The notes below the pieces were generated by a model that was not told the DNA's origin, did no database searches, and saw only the letters and a list, made by a program, of their open reading frames with translations. A DNA stretch of 64,000 nucleotides from Selaginella tamariscina (Eukaryota > Streptophyta > Lycopodiopsida > Selaginellales > Selaginellaceae), in NCBI GenBank assembly GCA_003024785.1, contig PUQB01000329.1, positions 1 through 64,000 on the forward strand. The letters run 5' to 3'. A program made the translations under genes and the position numbers. Of the stretch, positions 33,627 through 46,171 are shown in pieces; the stretch's first letter is position 1; each line of letters opens with the position of its first letter.

Positions 33627-34317
33627 TGTCACAGAAAAATTTGGACCATCACCTTAGTAGTCCCTGGTATGCATATAGTGATCTAGTCTTTTACTCATAT
33701 TTATACGTCTTTATTTCACTTTACTATTCCCCTTCTTTGTCTTTTCTTGCATGGTCAAACTAGCCAACATTATTATGTTAATGCATATAGTTAATGCTTG
33801 CTTTGACCATGCACATTTTCTTTGTCTTCCATGGACCTTCCTTATCACCTTCCCAAGTCAAAGTCAAGTCATAACCACCCACCATTTATGGGTCAAGTCA
33901 ACCTTCTTCCATAACCCTCCATTTATGAGTTAAACCCACCTTCTTCCATAACCCCCTACCATTATTCTTATGTAACCCCATCTTACATCCTCTTTTACAC
34001 CCTGGGTATATAAGGAATCAAGGCTCAAGGGTTTGAGATATAGAGGGATATAAAGAAGAGTCTCTAGTTTCTTTTTTTTTTTTTTCTTACGGTGTGACGA
34101 GATTATATTGTCTGTGTGTGCTCTTATAATAAAATATAAAAAATTAGTTAGTGTATCTTTTGTGTCATGAGTTTTATCTCATGTTTTCTCTTTATTTTTT
34201 TTTTTTTTCTTTTCTTTTCTTCATGTGTGTGATCATTAGTAAGGACTACTATGATGCGCTATCATTAAAGTCATCAAGTCCGGAACATATGAGTCCTCGA
34301 GTGATTTTTCTTCGACA
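33627..34317 (+). repeat. 5' LTR of the outer gypsy element
   Basis: Contains a TATA-like GGGTATATAAGG at about 34004 and shares CTCATGTTTTC and AGTAAGGACTACTA with the LTR at 46172-46916. TTTTTGGTGCGGTGAGCG follows directly and would be the primer-binding region; I cannot assign the tRNA. Confidence 0.75.
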
Positions 34318-35029
34318 TGTTTTTGGTGCGGTGAGCGTGGAATGCTAATGTGCGTTGTTTATGAATTTTCATGAACTTGAGTGTCCTTTTTGGATAAGGT
34401 TCTTTCAATTTCCAAAGTCTCTTCAAAATTAAATATTAAAAATATTTTGAGCATCCACATGCATTTGCTTTAAATAACAAGTTGGTGGTCATTCAAGTGT
34501 GGGGATTTGAAGAATTCAAGTTTGGAATACAACTTGAATTGCAAATGTGCTTTTAAGGAAACTGAGCATGTATCAAGATTTGGCACTCATGTGATAGTGT
34601 GATATTGATGAGGTACATCATTTATGTATGGATTTTATACATCGATCCTCTTTTGCAGTCGTAACAATATTTCATTGGATTCATCAAAGTCTTTGGGAAT
34701 CTTGTAAAGTGTGAAGTTTGGTAAAGCAAGAGTATTGGGCGCGTTGTGAGAGGTTCGGTTGTGCTTGTTAATGTGGCAAATCAATTTTGATGAAGCATAT
34801 AAGCTAAAGAAGCAAGTTGCGAGTGTAGAGGTCGTGCTAACTAATCCAGTAAGGAAGCAAATCAAAATCTCTAAGCCAACTTCTAGTGCTAATTCTTGCA
34901 ATCAAGCAGAGTATTCTACATTGATTTAAGGATTGAAGGAGGCAAGGAAAATGTCAACATTCTCATTAATGTTCAACTCCAAGACTAGATAATGCTAGAA
35001 AAAATTAGTCAAAACTAACAAGGAGCAAA

Positions 35030-35215
35030 AAACGTGGTTGCGGTTGGTGACTCTAAGTTGGTGGTGAACCAAGTGCAAGGTCAATGGACAGTGAGAAATC
35101 CTGAGTTGTTGGTGCTTCTGAGCGTCTTTAAGATCTCAAAAGGGGATTCGACACTTTTGAGATAAAGCATGTTCCTTGAAGAGAGAATCTAGAGGTTGAC
35201 GAGCTTACATAGGGG
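35030..35215 (+). pseudogene. RNase H-like (RVT_3-type) fragment upstream of gag
   Basis: Reads VVAVGDSKLVVNQVQGQWTV then RNPELLVLL, and after a one-base shift FDTFEIKHVP and RENLEVDEL. This is the C-terminal half of the plant/archaeal-type RNase H domain (GDSxLVxxQ and HVPRxxNxxAD strings). The first half with the leading catalytic Asp was not found. The position before gag is unusual. Confidence 0.6.
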
Positions 35216-35379
35216 GTATTGCCTCGTCAAAGTGACGTCTCTTCATCTACTTGTAATCAGGTGAAACCTTTGCCATTTTTACATTTGTAAAGATGGTGTC
35301 TATTTCAGTATATCATGGTTGTAAAATGAGGATGCAGATCGGTATTTATGTCATTTAAGCAAGCATGCATTTCAAATGG

Positions 35380-36480
35380 AGATAAAAGTTTTACCACTTG
35401 GGCAGAACTTCTACCATCATTTTTGAAGGATGAAGCATTGAAGTGGTTTGAGCGTCAGACTAGTGATGTTAAGGCTAGCTGGAAAAAGTTGAGTGAGGCT
35501 TTCTAGGAGAGTATGGAAAGTTAGAGACATTGGATGAGGTCATAAAGCAATTGGATCAATTGAGGCAAAGTGAAAAGAGAGTGTGAAGGCATTCAGTGAG
35601 CATGTGTTGGAGCTCCAATGTAATCTATGAAGTGGTTTGGAGTGGAGGCCTCCAAAGGACTGAAAGATGCATTCAAGGAGTCCCAGCCAGCTGTTGGGAT
35701 AGATGCATTGATGTTCAACAAGTTTTTTATTTACTGAATTGAAGCCGGTATTACACTAAAAGGTAAAGAATAAAGAGCCTGGTAACTTGGAGGAAGTTGT
35801 GAAGATTGCTATGAAAAAGGAGGCACTTTCATGGATCTTGATGAAGCCTCAATCTCAATAGTAGCACCACAACTGAGGTTGGCACAAATTCTACAAATAC
35901 CTCAAGTTATGATTCTTGCAACCGTTCCAGTCAAATCATCTAAATTGGAGAGTCGTATTGCCAAATTGACCTCGGATCTTAATGAGCTTAAGTTGCATTT
36001 GCTTCAAGCAAAGCTGATGGGACCAAAACCTCTAAGGCCACATAAGGATCGAGCTAATGTCACTTGTTACATTTGTAAACAACAAGGTCACTATGCCACT
36101 AAATGTCAACAACCATGACCACAAGTGACATGTTTTACATGTAAATAGGTGGGACACTATGCAAATGAGTGTCCTCAAAAACCTCAACCAACTCCTACAC
36201 CACAACAGAGGGACCAACCTAGTGTTCATTTGGTGGAGTTAGTGATTTGGATCTCTTATGTCTTAAGAGAGCCAAGGGAGCAACGAGTTGAGCAACCTGA
36301 ACAAGTGAAGACACATGCAAGTAAGAAGAAAAGAAAAGAAGGCACCAAGCCACGACGTAAGGTTGGTATAGATATGGGGATTGGCAAGGGGCATAAAGAA
36401 TATTCAATTGTTGAGGATCTAGAGATGCTTGTGCCAACATTACAGTTGCATATTATTGTCAAAATACCCAAGCTTGAGGA
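35380..36480 (+). pseudogene. gag with two CCHC zinc knuckles, outer gypsy element
   Basis: Capsid-like WAELLPSFLKDEALKWFERQ, then a damaged segment and a run with two CX2CX4HX4C knuckles: CYICKQQGHYATKC and CFTCKxVGHYANEC. Stops separate them. Confidence 0.7.
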
Positions 36481-36539
36481 GAGAGCTTCGACAAGGGATT
36501 AATACTCATGCAAAGAAGGTACGTCCTAGTGGTGAGGAT

Positions 36540-37671
36540 GAGGCAATGTGGAATGTACAAGTGATAACAAGAGAATCTGATACAAATGATGTGGCACCAA
36601 TTGTGGATGTGGTGGTAAATGAATGCATGTGCAACGTGTTTCTAGTAGATGGTGGTGCATAGATTAATGTCATAGTAGTTGGTTGATGGAGAAACCTAGT
36701 CTTAAGTGCAACCAACCATTGAATTGGAGGATTAGGGTGGTAGATGATCGACATGTCAAGCCAGTGGGAATGATTATTGACTTGCCAATCATAGTGCATG
36801 GGATAACTACCTTTGTAGATATGCATATCATGCAACTACAACAAGATGCACATAGTTATCTTATGATCTTGGGTCGACATTGGTTTTATAAGGTTGATGT
36901 TAAGAATTATTGGTAAAAGGGGGAAATGATTATTGATTAAGTCAAGAGAGTGACAATAACCATCAAGGAAAACACAACAAAAGTTGTAGATGGGGAGTTA
37001 TCTTTCAGTGGGGAATATGACTCTAGCAGTAATAGCAAGGTGACAACCTCAGATTCTAAGAGTGAGCAAGAGAAGAAGGAATTGTATGCCCTCAAGGCAA
37101 TTTCTAAGGTTGCTATGCGTGTGGAGCCTCACGATAGACATGAGGTCTATGATCAACAACTCACCTAGGAGCAGGAGGCTCAAGGAGGGGTAGTAAGGGT
37201 TGTTGAAAAGGGGTAGGAAGCAAGTAGCGGCAACAAGTTTGAGGCAAAGGAAGTGGAGCAACGAACTCTTTTGGAGAGGATGCTTAGTCCAAGTTTGACT
37301 CTTGAGGAGAAGGAGTAATACATGAGCATGCTATTAAATTTTCCCAAGTTGTTTGCGACATCATATGAGGAGCTTTGTCAAGTAAATATTATGCAACATG
37401 AGATCCCACTTAAACTAGGTACGAGGGAAGTTGCACAAAAGGCTTATAAGATGGGTCCTTTGAAATAAAGCATAGTTTATGAAGAACTCATGAAGTTATA
37501 ACGTTCGAATTTCATCTTTAAGGTGGAGACGTCAGATTGGGTTTCTCCCATGGTGGTAGTCCTAAAGAAAAATGGTAAGTGGCGAGTTTGTGTCAACTTC
37601 AAATAATTAAATGATGGCACACATTGAGATCATCACACCATTCCTTTCATGGATGAGATACTAGATGAAGT
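36540..37671 (+). pseudogene. Protease and first half of reverse transcriptase, outer gypsy element
   Basis: Protease: CMCNVFLVDGGA (catalytic D-G-G-A at about 36650) and LMILGRHWFY. Reverse transcriptase start: DWVSPMVVVLKKNGKWRVCV and PFMDEILDEVT, which ends exactly at the insertion point and continues at 43835 with GHEMYTFCDGYSGY. Confidence 0.75.
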
Positions 37672-37676
37672 GACAG

Positions 37677-38210
37677 TGTCAAGCCACGATCCAGGAAGCG
37701 AGTAGGATTCCGAGAACAGGAAGGCTTGACTCAGGAACAGGACCGAGAGCAGGACAGGAACTAGAATAGGAACAGGACGGATCCAGGAGCAGGACAGGAT
37801 CAGGATAGATCGGGAGCAAGACAGGAGCACAGGACAGGATCAGGAACAAGACAGGAACAGGATAGGATCAGGACAAGACAGGAAAGGAGGCAAAGGAGCA
37901 AGAACAAGACAAGAACAAGACAAGAACAAGAATGATCGTAGAATGACTGGTGTTGATAGTAACTGATTGTACAACAATTAGGTCGGAGCTTTTATGCTCA
38001 CAACTCCAAGCTAATCTAGTCATGAGCTAAGAATAGTGTCCCTTATCCTCTAGGCATATCCTGTAGCATATCCTATAGGCATATCCTATAGGAATATCCT
38101 ATAGGTATATCCTGTAGGAATATCCTGCAGGCATATCCTGTAACCGTATCCTGTATCCGAAATCCTGCATCCTGTATCCTGCATCCTGTATCCTGTATCG
38201 GGTTGTGACA
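37677..38210 (-). repeat. 3' LTR of the chromovirus
   Basis: Contains two internal minisatellites: CAGGAACAGGACAGGAT-like units (37700-37920) and ATATCCTGTAGGCAT-like units (38050-38200). Confidence 0.9.
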
Positions 38211-38221
38211 GCACCTCCTCC

Positions 38222-39301
38222 CTAAGGACGAGTTCCACGAGTCTTAGGACCTGGTTTAGCAGGATAATGCCGATGGAAGGCAGCAACTTTGGAAGAAGCA
38301 TGGAGTAAGTTGGATGCAGGTTCCCAAGTGCGATCGGTAGGCAAATAACCTTTCCAATCCACCAAGTATTGAAGTTGGCGGCGATGAAGACGAGAATCAA
38401 GGATGGCTGCAACTTCGTACTCAGGTTCACCAGCAATGACCACAGGAGGGGGAGGAGAAGAAGCACGACCAGGAAGAGAAGAAGGATGATACGGCTCCAA
38501 CAAGGAGGTGTGAAACACAGGATGAAGTTTCACCGTGGATGGTAACTCGAGTCGGAAAGCTACAGGATTTACCTCCGCCACGATCCTGTAAGGGCCCAAT
38601 CGTTGAAAATCCAACTTAGAAGAAGGCCTGTTGGTGCGAATGTGTCGACGAAGAAGCCACACGAGATCACCAATCTTGTATGCAGGTGCCGGCTGACGGT
38701 GAGCATCAGCATGATGCTTGTACCGTTCCTGTGCCTGCTGAAGATGAACCTGGAGATCATCCTGTACCTGCGAAGATGCTGAAGACGATCCTGTACTGCA
38801 GGAGCGGAAGAAGGAGAAGCGGAGAGCAAAGTCAAAACGTGGATGGTGGCCTGTAAGAGCAAAGAAAGGTGTCTGTCCTGTAGATGCGTGAATGGAGTTG
38901 TTGTAGGCAAACTCCGCCATTGGAAGAAGGTCCAACCAGTTGTCCTGCTGGTAACTGATGAAGCAACGAAGATATGTTAAGGTCTGAATTGTGCGTTCGA
39001 CTGCCATCGTTTGTGGGTGATATCCTGAAGAAAGATCCGCTTTAACCTGTAGACTCCGAAGAAGCTCTCGCCAAAACTTGGACATGAATTGTGGACCTCG
39101 ATCGGAAACAATGCTCTCAGGAAGACCATGATGTCGGAACACCTCGCGGATCACCAACTCGGCAGTTGTCTGACCTGTAGCAGTCTTGTTGCAGGGTAGG
39201 AAATGAGCCTGCTTGGTGAAACGGTCAACCACCACAAGAACTGCATCAATCCACGAGAAGGAGGAAGATCTGTGAGGAAATCCATAGAAATGGATCTCCA
39301 A
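38222..39301 (-). CDS. Chromovirus integrase (C-terminal part) with chromodomain
   Basis: 359 open residues. They cover the integrase core ([17 protein letters not shown] with the first Asp; [18 protein letters not shown] with the second Asp; [18 protein letters not shown] with the Glu), the C-terminal [19 protein letters not shown] module and a chromodomain ([34 protein letters not shown]). In chromoviruses the chromodomain reads histone marks and steers insertion. The three DDE acids and the aromatic cage positions are present, so this part looks functional. Confidence 0.88.
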   Translation of the reverse strand: MEIHFYGFPHRSSSFSWIDAVLVVVDRFTKQAHFLPCNKTATGQTTAELVIREVFRHHGLPESIVSDRGPQFMSKFWRELLRSLQVKADLSSGYHPQTMAVERTIQTLTYLRCFISYQQDNWLDLLPMAEFAYNNSIHASTGQTPFFALTGHHPRFDFALRFSFFRSCSTGSSSASSQVQDDLQVHLQQAQERYKHHADAHRQPAPAYKIGDLVWLLRRHIRTNRPSSKLDFQRLGPYRIVAEVNPVAFRLELPSTVKLHPVFHTSLLEPYHPSSLPGRASSPPPPVVIAGEPEYEVAAILDSRLHRRQLQYLVDWKGYLPTDRTWEPASNLLHASSKVAAFHRHYPAKPGPKTRGTRP

Positions 39302-40119
39302 GGAGCAGAAGGAACAGGAAGAGGACGAAGAAGACCAGAGGGTGCATGACGAGGCATCTTCGACCTGTTGCAGGTGTCACAACTCCGTACAAACCTTTCC
39401 ACAAAACCTCGCAACCCAGGCCACCAATAGTTGCGAGTCACCAACTCAACTGTCTTGGCCACACCAAAATGTCCTGTAGCCGGGGTATCATGACAATCCT
39501 GTACCACACGAGTCCTGCAAACACCAACAGGAACGTACAGGAGACCTTCCCGGTACAGGAGTCCATCCTGTATGGTGAACAGGTTGTAGTCTGGACGGGA
39601 ACTGGAGGAAGAGGAACTTGCAACGTCAGGATGAATGTGTGAGAACACATTCTTTGCCAAGTCGTCTGTAGCCAACTGCGAACGGACGTCCTGTAGGAGT
39701 GTTGAATTTGCTGGAGCCTGATGAACCTGCAGTGCCGCAAGCCGGAATCGATCAGGACCCAACAACACTTGCCTTTGACAGTCAAATGCAGGATCGCCCG
39801 GGCTTGGTGCAAGGTAAGAGCGCCTAGACAATGCGTCCGCCTTGCCATTCCGAAAACCGGGCCTGTAGACGATGACGAAGTCAAAACGTGATAGGAACTC
39901 CGCCCACCTAGCCTGTCGCCGACTGAGAACTCGAGCCGTTTGAAAGTACTCCAGGTTCTTGTGATCCGTAAGAACTTGTACAGGATGTGCAGCACCTTCC
40001 AGGAAATGCCGCCACTCCTCAAACGAATCCACAATGGCCTTGAGTTCCTTGTCATGAATCTCGTAATTGATCTCCGCCGACAGGAACTTACGAGAGTGAA
40101 AAGCTACAGGATGAAGCAA
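39151..40119 (-). CDS. Chromovirus RNase H and integrase N-terminal part
   Basis: 322 open residues: RNase H end ([40 protein letters not shown]), then the integrase HHCC finger ([30 protein letters not shown]) and [16 protein letters not shown]. It overlaps the next frame at 39151-39301, where one base is lost. Confidence 0.85.
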   Translation of the reverse strand: MLHPVAFHSRKFLSAEINYEIHDKELKAIVDSFEEWRHFLEGAAHPVQVLTDHKNLEYFQTARVLSRRQARWAEFLSRFDFVIVYRPGFRNGKADALSRRSYLAPSPGDPAFDCQRQVLLGPDRFRLAALQVHQAPANSTLLQDVRSQLATDDLAKNVFSHIHPDVASSSSSSSRPDYNLFTIQDGLLYREGLLYVPVGVCRTRVVQDCHDTPATGHFGVAKTVELVTRNYWWPGLRGFVERFVRSCDTCNRSKMPRHAPSGLLRPLPVPSAPWRSISMDFLTDLPPSRGLMQFLWWLTVSPSRLISYPATRLLQVRQLPSW

Positions 40120-40202
40120 CTTGTCCTCTCCAACTTGCGAATAGGACGGATCCTACTGCAAAATCCGAGGCATCTGCTTCAACGAAGAAAGGACGAGAAG
40201 GA

Positions 40203-41002
40203 TCAGGATGTGCTAAAATCGGAGCTGTCGTGAAGGTCCTTGAGTGTTGTGAATGCATGTTCCGCCTTGTCGGACCAAGAGAAAACCTCTGTGCGCTTGG
40301 TGAGTTCCGTGAGTGGAAGTACACGCTTGGAGAAGTCCTGTATGAACCGCCTGTAGAAGTTTGCAAAGCCAAGGAAACATTGTACATCTCGTACAGACTT
40401 GGGCCTCTCCCACTCCACGATGGTCTTCACCTTGTGCATGTCCATGGAAACGCCAGCAGGAGAGACGATGTAGCCCAAGAACTCCACAGAATCCCTATCG
40501 AAAAAACACTTCTCCAACTTCGCATACAGGCCATGCTCGCGAAGCCGCTGTAGAACAATCGTACATGCTTGTCATGTGCCGCCTGGTCCTTGGAGAAAAT
40601 CAAAATGTCGTCGAGGTAGATCACCACAAACTGGTCCAAGAAGTCACGAAAGATGTCGTTCACCATGTGTTGGAACACGGCTGGGGCATTGGTAAGGCCG
40701 AAAGGCATCACCGTGTACTCGAAGTGTCCATACCTTGTACGAAAGGCAGTCTTCCACTCATCGCCGGGACGAATCCGTACAAGGTTGTAGGCCCCTCGTA
40801 AGTCGATCTTCGTGAACACCTTTGCTCCTCGCAGCCGATCGAGAAGTTCCGGGATCAATGGCAACGGGTACCGATTCCGAATGGTGACTTGATTCAAACC
40901 CCTGTAGTCCACAACCAAACGTAAGCTCCCATCCTTCTTCTTGACAAAGAAGATAGGCGCTCCTGCAGGGGACTTTGAGTGACGAATGAAGCCGGATGCC
41001 AA
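40203..41002 (-). CDS. Chromovirus reverse transcriptase
   Basis: Reads [54 protein letters not shown] and [13 protein letters not shown], with the catalytic YLDD, then in a second frame the connection [15 protein letters not shown] and [10 protein letters not shown]. The break between frames is near 40560. Confidence 0.88.
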
Positions 41003-41615
41003 GTTGTCCTCGATGTACTGCGAAGAACCTCCAACTCTGTGGGTGACAATGCGTAAATCGGTCCGAACGGTGGAGTCTTTCCTTCTGCAAGATCAATAGG
41101 ACAGTCGTAGGACCTGTGAACAGGAAGAACTGTAGCCTTGTGCTTGTCAAAAACGTCCTTAAAGTCGTGGTACTTGGATGGTAGGGAAGAAGGAGGAGAA
41201 GGAGAAGGAGTAGGCGAAGGAGATTGAAAAACAGGAGAGTCAGACACAGGAAAGGTAGAAGAGGACGTAGGAGTTACTTGAAAGGCAAAAAGGTGGAAAG
41301 GAGCAGGATCAGTGGTAAGTTCATGCATGGTAGTGGTAAGAACTCGGAGAGGAGAAGGAGGGAGCTGTGACTGAAAAAGAGGAAGGATCTTGGGGGTGGA
41401 ACAGAGAAGAGTAACAAAAGAGGCAGGATTGGAAAACCTGTGTGGATGTTGACGAGTGTACAGGATTGGAAGAATCCTGTACAGAAGTCCGTGGTTGCAC
41501 AGGAGTGAGGGAAGCCTGTGAGTGTGCTGACGAACCAACAGGAGGTGGATCCTGTTGAGGAGGAACCTTCGACACTGATACAGGATTGGAAGAACCCTGT
41601 ACAGGAACCGCAAAC

Positions 41616-42330
41616 TTACAGGAGTGGAGAGACCTGCGGATGTGCTGAGGAACTGACATGAGGTGAATCCTGTCGAGGAGGAGTCTTCAACACTGGTACA
41701 GGAACAGGCACGGTCAATCCTGTAGCTTGTACTGCCTCAGACACCAAGGATGTATCCTGCACGCAGGAAGGTACAGGATTGATCCTGGCTGCTGGAGAGG
41801 AAAACGTGAGCGTCCTAGACCTCCAGTCGATCTGCGGATTTGCAACAACGAACCATGGCATGCCAAAATGATGGGAGTCGACCGAGTCTTGATCAAGTTG
41901 AAGGAAATTGAACAGTTGAATGCCATGACTGCAAGAGAGAGGTGTGGTAGCGTGGGTAACTGCGCCAGAAGCAATCAAACGACCATCGGCCACCTCTACA
42001 GGAACTGCACGCTTCAACTTCACCACCGGAATGCCATGCTGAGCTGCAAAAGTGTCATCCATGAAACATGCATTTGCACCAGTGTCTAACAGGGCAAACT
42101 CCTTGAGCTCTCGATTATTGAGAATGTGTACAGGAAACTTGAGTGATGGAATGGTATGAGCAGCACCAATGGAGCCTGCACCTACGTCCAACTTCGCGGC
42201 TCCTAGACGAAGTGGACATTGAAGTTTTCCGACTGAACTTCAGCTTCGGCTTCACGCGTCTTGAACTTCTGGCTTTATTAGGACATTCGCCACCTTGTGT
42301 CCTGCTGCACCACAATACAAGCATAGGTTC
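41616..42330 (-). CDS. Chromovirus protease with upstream zinc knuckle
   Basis: The zinc knuckle lies at about 42335-42285 (CLYCGAAGHKVA, then a one-base shift to ECP, giving CX2CX4HX4C). The protease follows with FALLDTGANACFMDD (catalytic D-T-G-A) and FGMPWFVVANPQIDW. Confidence 0.8.
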
Positions 42331-42434
42331 TCACCCGACGACGTTGCTTCTCAGCAGTTGAAAGTGGGCCACGCTTGGATTGTTAACCTCCATAGGAACT
42401 GCTCCAGAAGGTGTCGTAGGAACATGTGCTACGG

Positions 42435-43186
42435 CTACAGGATTGGTTGCAGGAACTGCTGACGGATTTTCCTGACGCGCTCGAACAAACGGTTGTCGCA
42501 GCGAACGGCCTGTTGCATGATCTCCGCTAACGTTTGGGCATCCGGTAACGTAAGGAGAAGGTCCTTCACATCATCCCTCAGCCCAAAACGGAAGTGTTCG
42601 ATCAATGCAGTCTCGTCCCATGGAATGTTCGTGCACAATTGCTGAAATTCGGATGCATAAACGGAAGCTGGTCTGGATCCTTGTGTGAGCTTCCGTAACT
42701 TCGTGCATGCAGAACGGTACTTATCAGGATCTCCAAACAGGCTTCAAAGGCAGCCACGAAACCTTCAAAGTCTTCCATCAATGGGTCGTCACGCTCCAGC
42801 AAGGGAGCAACCCAAGCTCGTGGAGATCCACTTAGTAAGGATGCCAAAAGGCCAACCTTTTGTGCATCGTCGAGTAGCGGCGTGGTTGCATGCGGATCAA
42901 GAGCCGGATCTGATTCAGGAAACCTTGGAAATCGGCACGATTGCCACTGAACTTCTCTGGCATGCTGATCTTCGGCTGAAGAAAAGTTCGATGAAGAAGG
43001 AACCACCGATGCCTGAGAGAGAGCCTGCGCAGCAGCCTTGGAGGATGCATCAGCAGCTGCATGTGCCGCATGGTGGACCTTGCAGATCGGTGACCACTTG
43101 GCGCAAAGTGGCCAGCTCATGAAGCAACATTTGGTGCTCGCGTTGAAAGTGCTCAAAATCAGCCATGATCTATGAAAGAAAAAAGG
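42435..43186 (-). CDS. Chromovirus gag
   Basis: Three frames make up the capsid: SMPEKFSGNRADFQGFLNQI, PRAWVAPLLERDDPLMEDFE with GFVAAFEACL, and ALIEHFRFGLRDDVKDLLLT then QAVRCDNRLFERV. This is the retrotrans_gag fold. A start near 43165 (MADFEHFQRE) is likely; it requires one shift. Confidence 0.82.
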
Positions 43187-43260
43187 AGAAAACGAAGGAA
43201 AAGAATCAAGGAAAAAAAAGTAGCTGGAAAGAAGAGCTATGAAAGCAGTTACTATCAAAC

Positions 43261-43829
43261 TGTCAAGCCACGATCCAGGAAGGAGTAGGATTCCAAGACA
43301 GGAAGGCTTGACTCAGGAACAGGACCGAGAGCAGGACAGGAACTAGAATAGGAACAGGACGGATCCAGGAGCGACAGGATCAGGATAGGATCCGGAGCAA
43401 GACAGGAAGCGCAGGACAGGATCCAGGAACAAGACAGGAACAGGACAGGATCCAGGAGCAGACAAGAGCAGGAGGCAAAGGAGCAAGACAAGACAAGAAC
43501 AAGACAAGACAAGAATGATCGTAGAAGACTGGTGTTGATAGTAACTGATTGTACAACAATTAGGTCGGAGCTTTTATGCTCACAACTCCAAGCTAATCTA
43601 GTCATGAGTCTAATCTAGTCATGAGCTAAGAATAGTGTCCCTTATCCTCTAGGCATATCCTGTAGCATATCCTATAGGCATATCCTATAGGAATATCCTA
43701 TAGGTATATCCTGTAGGAATATCCTGCAGGCATATCCTGTAACCATATCCTGTATCCGAAATCCTGCATCCTGTATCCTGTATCCGAAACCTGTATCCTG
43801 CATCCTGTATTCTGTATCGGGTTGTGACA
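43261..43829 (-). repeat. 5' LTR of the chromovirus
   Basis: Matches the LTR at 37677-38210. It carries a small tandem duplication (TCTAATCTAGTCATGAG, about 43590-43625) absent from the other LTR. Confidence 0.9.
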
Positions 43830-43835
43830 GACAGG

Positions 43836-45720
43836 GCATGAGATGTACACGTTTTGTGATGGGTACTCTGGGTATTTTCAAGTCAGAATTCATGAGGAGG
43901 ACCAATTAAAGACCACCTTTACCACACTATGGGGAACCTTTGCTTATAGGGTGATGCCATTCAGACTCACAAATGCTCCAGCAACATTTCAATGATTGAT
44001 GAATAAGGTGTTTGAACCATATCTTGATTCATTCATTAGGGTTTATCTCGATGACTTTTGCATCTATAGTGATAGGATGAGCAACTTGGAGAATGTACGA
44101 TTAGCATTCTAGAGGATGAATGATGCAAAAGGATGTTTGAACCTAGAAAAGTGTTAGATTGGTAGTACTAAGGGCACCTTAGTGGGACATGTGATCTCAA
44201 AGGATGGCATTGAATCAAGTCAAGACAAGGTGGACAAGTTACTTATGTTGCCAGCTCCGACTTGTGTCAAGGAGGTACGAAAGTTTGTAGGGTTGGCAGG
44301 GTACTATTGTAGATTTGTGGAGGGATTTGTAGAGATGACATATCCATTGAACCAGTTATTTCGCAAGGGAGTCACATTTTAATAACATCTTCATGTCAAA
44401 CATCATTTGAGAAGCTTAAAATTGCACTAAGTTCACATCTAATTTTGGTGGCACCTAAATGGGAGTTATTTTATGTCAATCTTATATTTGGAGAAGTTTC
44501 AATTAGTGTGATCCTGATATAGAAGGGGACAAGCGGATATTTGTTTCCTATTTACTATGTAGGAAGACAATTACAAGGGCCAGAGCTCAACTACCCATTG
44601 TTGGAGAAGCAAGAAGCAGCAATCATATATGAAGTGGAGAAGTTCAAGCATTACTTGTGGGGGCGCCACTTTGTTTTCCTCATCAACAATGCAACACTTA
44701 AGTACATTGCCAGCAAGCATGGGCTCACATGGAAGTTTTTTAGGTGGATCACGACCTTGGCTAAGTATGATTTTGAATTTCAACATGAGAAGAGCACAAG
44801 GGCGGGTCTAGCAAAAATGTTGAACCAAGGTGACATTAAGAAGTTCCATTATCTCTTGAAGGTTTGTGCTCTTTCACCTAATAAGGAGGATTATCAGGAA
44901 GTCTATGATTTCTTGATGGATGGGAAGTTTCTAAAAGGTTGTACAACAACCTAGAAGAAGAAGATCATGTGACAATCTCGACCTTATATGGTGATGAATG
45001 AGCTACTTTATAGTATAGTACGAGATGGTGTACTTCGCTGAGTGGTGGGTTGTCAAGAGAGAAAACAAATCATGGAGTAATGCCATGAAGGATTTTGCGG
45101 TGAACACTTTTCACACAACTATACTTCCAAGAAGATAGTCAATGTAGGGTATTATTGGTTGACCCTCTTCAAGGATGTTAAGGAGTGGTGTTGGACTTGC
45201 CAGGTTTGTTAAACTTTTAAAAGAAGAGTGTTGTACAAGGGACCTTTGCATCCTATTTTACCAACATGTCCATTCGAGAAATGGGGAATAGACTTGCTAG
45301 TCCATGTGGCTTCTTCCCAAAAGAGATACATTATTGTGGGTACTGACTATCTCACGAGGTGGGTGGAAGCAGTCTTTATTTAAGCTTGTAATAAGGAAAT
45401 CGCAACAAATTTCATCATCCAGAACATTGTCACCAGGTTTGAGTATCCATTAAAGATAGTAACAGATCAAGGTTCTCATTTCTACAATGAAGTGGTGGAG
45501 CTTCTTCTTTCTCAATTGTCCATCACACAACGACAATTAACAAGTTATTACCCTCAAGCTAATGGATTGGTAGAACGAACGAATGGAGTATTATGCAATA
45601 TATTAGCTAAACTTGTGGTGGATCATAAGAAGGATTGGGACAAATGGTTATCGGCAACACTTTGGGCTTTTAGGACAACACACAAAGTTATACCAAATAC
45701 ACACCATTTCAATTAGTTTA
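43836..45720 (+). pseudogene. Outer gypsy element: rest of reverse transcriptase, RNase H, integrase
   Basis: Resumes in the frame broken at 37671: GHEMYTFCDGYSGYFQV, MPFRLTNAPATFQ, FIRVYLDDFCIYSD (catalytic YLDD), then GHVISKDGIESSQDKVDKLL, RNase H (GPELNYPLLEKQEAAIIYEV) and integrase (GIDLLVHVASSQKRYIIVGT, IVTDQGSHFYNEVV, LTSYYPQANGLVERTNGV). Stops are frequent but all DDE and YLDD residues are visible. Confidence 0.8.
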
Positions 45721-46171
45721 TGATATAGAAGCAATACTCCCAATTGAGCTGAAGATACCGAGCTTGGGTCTAGCATTGAGGCATGGGCTTGGAGATGGTG
45801 AGGCCTTGCAAGCAAGGTTGGTTTAGTTGAAGAGCATGAATGAATCACTAAGACAAGCCTTGCAATTATGGAGCCAATGCAGCAAAAGTGGAAGGCCAAA
45901 TTTGGTAAGAAGATTTAAGAACAACCACTCCATGTGGATTGAGTCGATTAGATAAGACCTTCTTAAAGAAGTTCTTACCAAGATGGGATGGACTTTTCAT
46001 CATTGTGGAGGCTTATAAAAATGGTTCATGTCTTTTATCAAACTTAGATGGAGAACAGTATGGCACATGAATTAATGATTACAAGTTGAAGCGCTTTCAT
46101 GTTTGGCAGTAGCTATTGGTTGTCAAACAACCCGCATCACATGGTAATGCGTGTTGTTTGGGTGGGATTTA

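Larger units (their letters stand above)
37677..43829 (-). mobile_element. Young chromodomain Ty3/gypsy retrotransposon (chromovirus)
   Basis: 6153 bp on the minus strand. Both ends are TGTCAAGC and TTGTGACA, and the target duplication GACAG is perfect (37672-37676 and 43830-43834). The LTRs (37677-38210 and 43261-43829) differ almost only by short indels, so the insertion is recent. A polypurine tract (AGGGAGGAGGTGC on the minus strand) adjoins the 3' LTR at 38211-38223. gag, zinc knuckle, protease, reverse transcriptase, RNase H, integrase and chromodomain are all present in the standard order, split into several frames by single-base shifts that look like consensus errors. It may therefore be intact in the real genome. 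Confidence 0.92.

Noticed and set aside
39346..43122. Plus-strand open frames within the chromovirus
   Set aside because: They are shadows of the minus-strand gag-pol frames, where all conserved motifs are found.
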